Source: CAVPEW01 sp050247895 (GTDB lineage: Bacteria; Actinomycetota; Acidimicrobiia; Acidimicrobiales; VFJN01). Taken from it: 6,481 nucleotides of DNA. The stretch lies in contig JBFWTJ010000220.1 in the NCBI GenBank assembly GCA_050247895.1, positions 1-6,481 on the forward strand, in the 5' to 3' direction. Under the pieces are notes generated by a model. That model was not told the DNA's origin, searched no databases, and was given only the letters and a program-made list of their open reading frames with translations. How positions within the stretch are numbered: position 1 is the first letter of the stretch; each line of letters opens with the position of its first letter. A program made the translations under genes and the position numbers. Below are positions 1-5,120 of this stretch, in pieces.

Positions 1-1
1 C

Positions 2-1135
2 CGTCCGGGTCGCCGGCGGCGACGGACGTCCACGCTGCTCGCCGCGGTCGCCGCGCTGTCCCTGGTCGCGGCGGCCTGCGGCGGTGACGACGACGAAGCA
101 GGTTCCGACGACGGCACGACGACCAGCCAGCCGGCCGGCTCGTCGACCACCACCAGCGAGGCGCCGCTGGAGAAGACCACCCTGACGGTGATCGGCGTGC
201 CGCAGGCCAACGTCCTGCCCATCTTCGCCGCCATCGAGGAGGGCTTCTTCGCCGACCGGGGCCTGACCGTCGAGTTCCGGCCCTCGGCCTCGTCGCGGGA
301 CTTCGTGCCCGCCCTGCTCGGCGGCAGCGCCGACATCGCCGTGCCCAGCATCTCGATCGCCCTCAACGCGTCGGCCAGCGGCGCCCCGGTGAAGGTGATC
401 GGCACCTCCGGTCACGCCACCGAGCTGCGGATGGCCGTCGACGCCGACAAGGCGGCAGAGCTGGGCATCGAGCCGGGCGACCCGGCCGACGAGCAGCTGG
501 CCAAGCTGAAGGGCTCAGGCCTGCGGATCGGGGTCACCGCCCCGGGCGGCGGCGTCCACGCCCAGACCTCGGGGATCCTCGAGGCCCGGGACATCTCGAC
601 CAGCGGCGATGTCGAGCTGGTGCCCTTCGACGGGGGCGACGCCATGCTCGCCGGCCTGGAGGGCGACGTGGTCGACGCGTTCGTGTGGAACCCGCCCCAG
701 ACCCTGGCCCTCGGCGACGACGTGGTGCTGATCGAGTACCGCGAGCTGGAGGAGTACGAGGGGATCGACTTCATCGTGCTGTTGGCCGCGGCGAAGGGGC
801 TGGAGGACAACCCGGCCACCTTCCAGGCCTTCGCCGACGGGTGGGTCGAGGGCTGGCAGTTCGTCCAGGACAACCCCGACGAGGCCCTCGAGATCCTCCG
901 GACCGTGGTGTCGCCCGGGCTCGACGACGCCCTGACCGAGAAGCTCCTCGAGAGCGCCACGGTCAACTTCGGGCCGACGCCGGCGCTGACCGAGACGGGC
1001 GTGTCCAAGGGCCTCGCCCTGACCAACCTGGGCGCACCCCAGCAGGTCGACGTGTCCTTCGCCGACCTCGTCGACAACTCGTTCGTCAACGAGGCCATCG
1101 AGAACCTGGACCTCGACGTCCCCGCCGGGGACTGA
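2..1135 (+). CDS. ABC transporter substrate-binding lipoprotein, NMT1/SsuA-like (5' end outside window)
   Basis: Probable extracytoplasmic, lipid-anchored solute receptor of an ABC importer. The frame is open from base 2 with no ATG, GTG or TTG before the signal peptide, so the true start lies left of the window; 377 residues are visible. Residues 3-9 are Arg-rich, followed by a hydrophobic stretch (about 10-25) ending in VAAAC, a lipobox-like site with Cys26 as the likely lipidated residue. A flexible linker rich in Asp, Thr and Ser (about 27-57) leads to the periplasmic-binding fold. Family-typical segments are the early 'IEEGFFADRGLTVEF' (79-93), 'LLGGSADIAVPS' (105-116), 'LRIGVTAPGGGVHAQT' (174-189), 'VDAFVWNPP' (224-232) and the C-terminal 'DNSFVNEAIENL' (358-369). 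The family binds nitrate, sulfonates, thiamine precursors or aromatic acids; the ligand here is unknown. No permease or ATPase gene is in the window. The 6-residue Arg run could make this a Tat substrate, but the motif is not exact. Confidence 0.9.
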   Translation, partial: RPGRRRRRTSTLLAAVAALSLVAAACGGDDDEAGSDDGTTTSQPAGSSTTTSEAPLEKTTLTVIGVPQANVLPIFAAIEEGFFADRGLTVEFRPSASSRDFVPALLGGSADIAVPSISIALNASASGAPVKVIGTSGHATELRMAVDADKAAELGIEPGDPADEQLAKLKGSGLRIGVTAPGGGVHAQTSGILEARDISTSGDVELVPFDGGDAMLAGLEGDVVDAFVWNPPQTLALGDDVVLIEYRELEEYEGIDFIVLLAAAKGLEDNPATFQAFADGWVEGWQFVQDNPDEALEILRTVVSPGLDDALTEKLLESATVNFGPTPALTETGVSKGLALTNLGAPQQVDVSFADLVDNSFVNEAIENLDLDVPAGD

Positions 1136-1137
1136 GG
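1111..1137. terminator. Candidate GC-rich hairpin at the convergent gene junction
   Basis: GTCCCC (1118-1123) and GGGGAC (1127-1132) form a perfect 6-bp stem with a 3-base loop. CCTC (1111-1114) can pair with GAGG (1134-1137) across a small internal loop. The hairpin covers the last codons and stop of the plus-strand lipoprotein gene and lies 12 bases past the stop of the minus-strand FAH-family gene, so it could serve both transcripts. There is no T-run on either side, so it is not a classic intrinsic terminator. U-less hairpins have been proposed as terminators in actinomycetes. In DNA this GC-rich such stems also arise by chance. Confidence 0.3.
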
Positions 1138-1148
1138 ACCGCGACAGG

Positions 1149-1982
1149 TCAGCGGGTCGGGGGCGTGCGGCGGCAGCGGTTGCGGAGCTCGCCCACGCCC
1201 TCGATCCGGGTCGTGACCACCTCGCCTTCGACCAGGAACCGGCGGGGCTTGCGGCCCGAGCCGACGCCCGAGGGCGTGCCGGTGGCGATCAGGTCGCCGG
1301 GCAGCAGGGTGATGAAGGTGGCCACGTAGGCCACCACGTCGGCCGGGTCGAAGATCATGTCGGCCGTGTCGGCGAGCTGCATCGACTCGCCGTCGACCAG
1401 GCACTCGATGGTGCGCGACGGCCCGGGCGACTCGTCCGCGGTGACCAGCCAGGGCCCGACCGGCGTCGTGCGCTCCCAGGTCTTGCCCTGGAGCCACTCG
1501 CTGGTGCGGTACTGCCAGTCGCGCACCGACACGTCGTTCACCACCGTGTAGCCGGCGATGCCGGCCAGCGCCTCGGCGCGGGTCGGGTTGCGCAGCGGCG
1601 CGCCCACCACCACGCCGAGCTCGGCCTCCCAATCGGCCTTCTCCGACGCCCAGGGCAGCTCGATGTCGTCGTGGGCGCCGATCAGCGCCCCGCTGAACTT
1701 GGCGAACAGCGTGGGGTGCTCGGGGGTCTCCCGGTCGAACTCGGCGATGTGGTCCCGGTAGTTGAGGCCCACGCACACGACCTTGTCGGGCCGGGGGACC
1801 GGCGGGGCGAGGTCGAGCCCGTCGATCCGGTGGCGGGCCCCCGACGCGGCCTCGGCCCGGGCCCGCCAGGCCGGGTCGGCCAGCAGCGCGCCGAGGTCGG
1901 GCGCGTCGAGCTCGACCGCCTCGTCGCCCTCGGCCCGCACCGCGGTCGTGCGGCCCGGGAGCCGGATCGTGGCCAGTCGCAT
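1149..1982 (-). CDS. Fumarylacetoacetate hydrolase (FAH) family protein
   Basis: Cytosolic, metal-dependent enzyme of 277 residues, a normal length for the bacterial FAH family. Members hydrolyse acylpyruvates or fumarylpyruvate, or decarboxylate/isomerise 2-oxo dicarboxylic acids from ring degradation. A small N-terminal domain (about 1-60) precedes the catalytic fold. Visible active-site elements are 'VGLNYRDHIAE' (71-81) with the His78/Glu81 pair; metal ligands Glu119 and Glu121 in 'WEAELGVVVG'; Asp150 in 'VVNDVSVRDWQ'; Lys167 in 'QGKTW' followed by 'PVGPW'; and 'ATGTPSGVG' (233-241). All expected residues are present, so it should be active. The ATG at 1982 is preceded by GGAGG five bases upstream and gives the family-typical N-terminus. 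It is the last gene of the minus-strand cluster, 36 bases after the small dehydrogenase subunit, and converges on the lipoprotein gene. The exact reaction cannot be told from sequence. Confidence 0.92.
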   Translation of the reverse strand: MRLATIRLPGRTTAVRAEGDEAVELDAPDLGALLADPAWRARAEAASGARHRIDGLDLAPPVPRPDKVVCVGLNYRDHIAEFDRETPEHPTLFAKFSGALIGAHDDIELPWASEKADWEAELGVVVGAPLRNPTRAEALAGIAGYTVVNDVSVRDWQYRTSEWLQGKTWERTTPVGPWLVTADESPGPSRTIECLVDGESMQLADTADMIFDPADVVAYVATFITLLPGDLIATGTPSGVGSGRKPRRFLVEGEVVTTRIEGVGELRNRCRRTPPTR

Positions 1983-1987
1983 CGTCG

Positions 1988-1992
1988 CCTCC
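1988..1992 (-). promoter_or_regulatory. Ribosome binding site of the FAH-family gene
   Basis: Minus-strand GGAGG five bases before the ATG at 1982. It is the clearest Shine-Dalgarno sequence in the cluster, supports this start, and suggests the last gene is initiated independently rather than by translational coupling. Confidence 0.75.
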
Positions 1993-2018
1993 GCTCTGTG
2001 GTGACCCGACCGTCGCGC

Positions 2019-2969
2019 TCAGGCGCCGATGGCGTCGGCGACCCGGTCGGCGTGGAACGAGCGGTCGCCCCAGGACCGGGCCAGGGCCCAGGACCGCTTC
2101 AGGTACAGGTGCAGGTCGTGCTCGACGGTGTAGCCGATCGCCCCGTGGCACTGGAGCGCGGCCCGGCCCGTCACGTCGGCCGCGTCGGTCGCCATGGCCT
2201 TGGCCATGGAGACGTCGCGGGTCCGCTCGGGCACGTCGCGGGCCACGCTGTCGGCGGCCCGGGCCACCGCCGGGGCGGCCAGCTCCACGGCGAGCAGGGC
2301 GTCGGCCAGGTGGTGCTTGACCGCCTGGAAGCTGCCGATGGGGACGCCGAACTGCTGGCGCTGCACCACGTAGGCCACGGTCAGGTCGAGCATGGCCCGG
2401 CACAGCCCGACGAGCTGGGCGGCCACGCCCAGCGCTCCCCGGTCGAAGGCCAGGGCGACCACGCCCGGGTCGTCGGCGACCAGCGTGCCGGCCCCGGTGG
2501 GCTCGACCCGTGCCGCCCGGCGGGCCCCGTCGACGGTGGCCACCGGTTCGAGCACGACCTCGTCGGGCCGGTGGGCCCGCAGGACCCCGTCCCGGTGGAC
2601 CAGGAGCACCTCGGCGTCGGCCGCGCAGGGCACCAGCGGGCCGCCCAGGTCGGTGGCCACCATGCCGGTCAGGCCCAGCGGGGCGCCGACCAGCGCCGTC
2701 TCCACCAGGGGGTGGGCCAGCGCGGCCCGGCCCGACTCCTCCACCACGGGCACCAGGAAGCGCTCGTCGAGGCCGAGCCCCCCGTCGGCCTCGGGGACCA
2801 GCACGGCGAGCACGCCCATGGCCTCGAGCGCGGCCCACACCCCACGATCCAGCGCGCCGGCCGGCGCGGTCCAGGCGGCGCGCACCGCGGCGGGGTCGCA
2901 CTCCTTGGCCAGCAGGTCGCGGGCCGCGTCGCGGAACGAGAGCTGGTCGTCGGTCCAGGCGAACCTCAT
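2019..2969 (-). CDS. Acyl-CoA dehydrogenase-like small subunit (non-catalytic partner)
   Basis: 316-residue member of the acyl-CoA dehydrogenase (ACAD) fold, shorter than the usual 370-400. The N-terminal helical domain starts with 'MRFAWTDDQLSFRDAARDLL'. The middle beta domain is abbreviated and lacks the flavin-contacting 'SEPxAGSD' motif. The C-terminal helical domain is well preserved, with 'RQQFGVPIGSFQAVKHH' (204-220) and 'QCHGAIGYTVEHDLH' (273-287), the segments that normally hold the ADP part of FAD across a subunit interface. No Glu is seen at the usual C-terminal catalytic position ('SWGDRSFH' replaces 'YEGT'); the helix-G region has only an Asp (D176) nearby. It probably forms a heteromer with the large subunit encoded directly upstream. 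The same frame stays open far upstream (to 5084), but ACAD homology begins at this ATG, which overlaps the preceding stop as ATGA. Compare the paired FadE/ChsE proteins of mycobacterial steroid catabolism; substrate unknown. Confidence 0.9.
   Translation of the reverse strand: MRFAWTDDQLSFRDAARDLLAKECDPAAVRAAWTAPAGALDRGVWAALEAMGVLAVLVPEADGGLGLDERFLVPVVEESGRAALAHPLVETALVGAPLGLTGMVATDLGGPLVPCAADAEVLLVHRDGVLRAHRPDEVVLEPVATVDGARRAARVEPTGAGTLVADDPGVVALAFDRGALGVAAQLVGLCRAMLDLTVAYVVQRQQFGVPIGSFQAVKHHLADALLAVELAAPAVARAADSVARDVPERTRDVSMAKAMATDAADVTGRAALQCHGAIGYTVEHDLHLYLKRSWALARSWGDRSFHADRVADAIGA
2966..2969 (-). other. ATGA stop/start overlap between the two dehydrogenase subunits
   Basis: On the minus strand the four bases ATGA hold both the ATG of the small subunit and the TGA of the large subunit. 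No strong Shine-Dalgarno lies just upstream (the sequence is rich in CCCC and CCG), so the small subunit is probably translated by coupling to the large one. That would favour equal amounts of two proteins that assemble together. Confidence 0.85.
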
Positions 2970-4129
2970 CGGCGGGGGAGCCCCAGGAGCCGTTCGGCCG
3001 CGATGTTGCGCTGGATCTCGTTGGTGCCGGCGTAGATCGGCCCCGACAGCGAGAACTGCCAGCCCTTGGACCACGGCCCCTCCTGCTCGGCCTCGGGGCC
3101 GAGCAGGTCCAGGGCGAGCTGGTGGAGCTCCACGTCGAGCTGCGACCACCAGATCTTGGTCAGGCTGGCCTCGGCGCCGGCCTTGGCCCCCGCGGCCAGC
3201 GCGGTGACGGTCCGCAGGGTGTGGAGCTGGTAGGCCTCGGCCTTCATCCAGGCGTCGGCCAGCCGCCGGCGGCGCAACGGGTCGTCGTCGCCCCGGGCCC
3301 GCCGCTCGTCGACCAGGCGCCGCGCCGTGGCCAGGAAGCGGCCCGGGGAGCGCAGGGTCAGGCCCCGCTCCGAGCCGGCCGTGGCCATGGCGACCCCCCA
3401 CCCGCCGCCGGGCTCGCCCAGCACGACCCCGCCGGGGACGGCGTCGTCGGCCAGGAAGGCGTCCTCGAAGAACACCTCGGCGAAGCCCTCGTCGCCGTCG
3501 AGGCGGCCGAAGCCCCGGACCACCACGCCCGGCGTGTCGAGCGGCACCAGGAGGTAGGTCAGGCCCCGGTGGCGGACCGAGTCGGGGTCGGTGCGGAAGA
3601 GCCCGAACAGGTGGGTGCAGAACGCGCCCCGGGTCGTCCAGGTCTTCTGGCCGTCGAGGACCCAGCCGCCCTCGACCCGGCGGGCCCGGCTGGTGACCGA
3701 GGCCAGGTCGCTGCCCGCGTTGGGCTCGGACCACCCCTGGCACCACAGGTCGTCCGCCGCGGCCATGCGGGGCAGGATCCCGTCCCGCTGGGCCGCCGTG
3801 CCGAACTCGTAGATCGACGGGGCGAGCAGGAAGATGCCGTTCTGGGTGATCCGCTGGGGCCCGCCGGCCCGGTAGTACTCGTCCTCGAAGATCAGCCACT
3901 CCCACAGCGACGCGCCCCGGCCCCCGTGCTCGGGGGCCCAGGACACGGCGGCCCAGCGGTCCCGGAACAGCCGCCGCTCCCACAGGAGGTGCTGGGCGAA
4001 GCCCTCGGCGGTGTCGCCCGAGGCCGGCTCGCCCCCGATGTCGTCCCGCCAGGCGGCGAGGTGCTCGGCCAGCCAGGTCCGGGCCGTGGCCCGGAAGGCC
4101 TCCTCCTCGTCGCTCCAGGTGAGGTCCAT
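2966..4129 (-). CDS. Acyl-CoA dehydrogenase, large catalytic subunit
   Basis: Flavoprotein of 387 residues predicted to oxidise an acyl-CoA to its 2-enoyl-CoA. The N-terminal helical domain (about 1-120) starts 'MDLTWSDEEEAFRATAR', typical of the FadE17/FadE26-like group. The beta domain carries 'WCQGWSEPNAGSDLAS' (129-144) and 'GQKTWTTRGAF' (160-170), which contact the flavin and the acyl-CoA. In the C-terminal domain the classic catalytic Glu position is Ala367 ('IYAGTNEIQRN', 365-375), whereas Glu254 in 'TAGSERGLTL' sits where isovaleryl-CoA dehydrogenase has its helix-G catalytic Glu. The 'RxxFGxPIG' and 'QxxGGxGYT' segments are missing or degenerate, while the downstream small subunit has them, so a heteromer with FAD sites at the interface is likely. 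It begins 18 bases after the LLM oxidoreductase gene, with no good ribosome binding site in the gap. The substrate is not evident; bulky or branched acyl-CoAs are usual for this group. Confidence 0.93.
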   Translation of the reverse strand: MDLTWSDEEEAFRATARTWLAEHLAAWRDDIGGEPASGDTAEGFAQHLLWERRLFRDRWAAVSWAPEHGGRGASLWEWLIFEDEYYRAGGPQRITQNGIFLLAPSIYEFGTAAQRDGILPRMAAADDLWCQGWSEPNAGSDLASVTSRARRVEGGWVLDGQKTWTTRGAFCTHLFGLFRTDPDSVRHRGLTYLLVPLDTPGVVVRGFGRLDGDEGFAEVFFEDAFLADDAVPGGVVLGEPGGGWGVAMATAGSERGLTLRSPGRFLATARRLVDERRARGDDDPLRRRRLADAWMKAEAYQLHTLRTVTALAAGAKAGAEASLTKIWWSQLDVELHQLALDLLGPEAEQEGPWSKGWQFSLSGPIYAGTNEIQRNIAAERLLGLPRR

Positions 4130-4147
4130 CGGGGGGAAGTCTGCGCC

Positions 4148-5101
4148 TCAGGCGATCCCGGTCGCCAGGCGTGTCAGCTCGCCGACGGGGTCGTCGCCGC
4201 CCACGACCAGCCAGATCCCGTCCAGGTCGGCCTCCTCGAGGATCCGCTCCAGGCGGGCCACGCAGCCGGCCGGCGTGTCCACGATGCAGAACCGGTCGAT
4301 GAGGTAGTCGTAGGCCTCGGGGTCCTCGTCGAAGATGTGGGCGTTGGGGTTGGCCGAGCCCAGCTCGGCGTGGTGGTTGTGGTCGTAGCGGGCGAAGGCC
4401 GTGCGGATCCGGTCGTGGAGGTGCTCGGGCACGGCCTTGCCGTCGAGGGTCTCGGCCAGCGAGAACCGGCTCATGGCCATCGACACCGGCATGGCCCGCT
4501 CCCGGGCCGAGGCGACCTGGGACTCGTCCTCGACGACCGAGAAGTTGAGCAGGGCCCAGGCCTCGATCGGGCCGGGCGCGTGGGCCCGGCTGATGTCGAC
4601 CAGGCCCTTGATGGCCGCCGGGTCGTTGCCGGTCGACACGATGATCCCGTCGGCGACCTCGCCGGCGGTGGCGGCGACCTTGGGGCCGCTCACGGCCAGG
4701 TGGATGGGCACGCTGTCGGGCGTGTGGGGGCGCATGTCCCGCACGACCTGGGCCAGCTCCTTGCGGGTGGCCGGCTTGCGGCCGATGGAGTGCACGGCGC
4801 CGTCGCCCACGGCCAGGCCGAGCAGGAAGCGGCCCGGGGCGATGTCGTCGAGGGTCCGGGCGCTGGACGCGTGGACCGTCCAGTGGCGCGACACCGGGTT
4901 GGTGACGTTGGTGGCGACCTTGATCCGCTCGGTCTGGCCCAGCAGCCAGGTGATGGCCGGGTACATCTCGTGGTAGAGGAGCGGCGAGTCGGACACGCCG
5001 ACGCCCCAGTAGCCGAGGCGCTCGGCGGTCCGGGCGATCTCCCCCATCTCGTCGATGGTCCGCACCACGGTCACCGCGGCGCACTTCTCCAGGATGCTCA
5101 C
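4148..5101 (-). CDS. LLM-class oxidoreductase, probably F420-dependent
   Basis: Cytosolic (beta/alpha)8-barrel oxidoreductase of 317 residues in the luciferase-like monooxygenase superfamily. The N-terminal strand-helix ends in 'AERLGYWGVGVSDSP' (26-40). It is followed by 'IKVATNVTNPVSRH' (60-73), 'TLDDIAPGRFLLGLAVGDG' (83-101), then 'GRKPATRKEL' (107-116) and 'GPKVAATAGEVADGIIVSTG' (139-158). The 'TNPVSRH' and 'GRxxLGxxxGD' pattern is closest to the methylene-tetrahydromethanopterin-reductase-like (Mer) branch, which uses F420 rather than FMN; that assignment is family-level inference. The C-terminal 'FCIVDTPAGCVARLERILE' (271-289) is the usual closing segment. The start is GTG at 5101, supported by a G-rich Shine-Dalgarno and by no other nearby in-frame start; the next Met is residue 19, inside the first barrel helix. 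It lies 19 bases after the ligase gene and 18 before the dehydrogenase. It may catalyse a redox step on the same substrate; the reaction is unknown. Confidence 0.9.
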   Translation of the reverse strand: MSILEKCAAVTVVRTIDEMGEIARTAERLGYWGVGVSDSPLLYHEMYPAITWLLGQTERIKVATNVTNPVSRHWTVHASSARTLDDIAPGRFLLGLAVGDGAVHSIGRKPATRKELAQVVRDMRPHTPDSVPIHLAVSGPKVAATAGEVADGIIVSTGNDPAAIKGLVDISRAHAPGPIEAWALLNFSVVEDESQVASARERAMPVSMAMSRFSLAETLDGKAVPEHLHDRIRTAFARYDHNHHAELGSANPNAHIFDEDPEAYDYLIDRFCIVDTPAGCVARLERILEEADLDGIWLVVGGDDPVGELTRLATGIA

Positions 5102-5105
5102 GTGT

Positions 5106-5113
5106 CTCCCCCC
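5106..5113 (-). promoter_or_regulatory. Ribosome binding site deciding the GTG start of the LLM gene
   Basis: Minus-strand GGGGGGAG ends four bases before the GTG at 5101. It is the only purine-rich Shine-Dalgarno-like run near the start of the LLM open frame and supports the GTG over the internal Met19. It lies in the 19-base gap after the ligase stop. Confidence 0.6.
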
Positions 5114-5120
5114 GGTTCGC

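Noticed and set aside
188..1135. Start of the lipoprotein gene at the GTG at 188
   Set aside because: The same frame upstream encodes an Arg-rich stretch, a hydrophobic segment, a lipobox-like site with Cys and an acidic/Thr linker, so 188 is internal and the real start is outside the window.
412..2901. An 829-codon minus-strand frame across the convergent junction
   Set aside because: It overlaps three well-supported genes in other frames and has only low-complexity Arg/Gly/Pro sequence; a shadow of high GC content.
2019..5084. A 1021-codon open frame on the minus strand
   Set aside because: Only its last 316 codons (from 2969) look like a protein. The upstream part is low-complexity Arg/Gly/Pro/Ala text out of frame with the well-supported large dehydrogenase and LLM genes; it is not a fusion.
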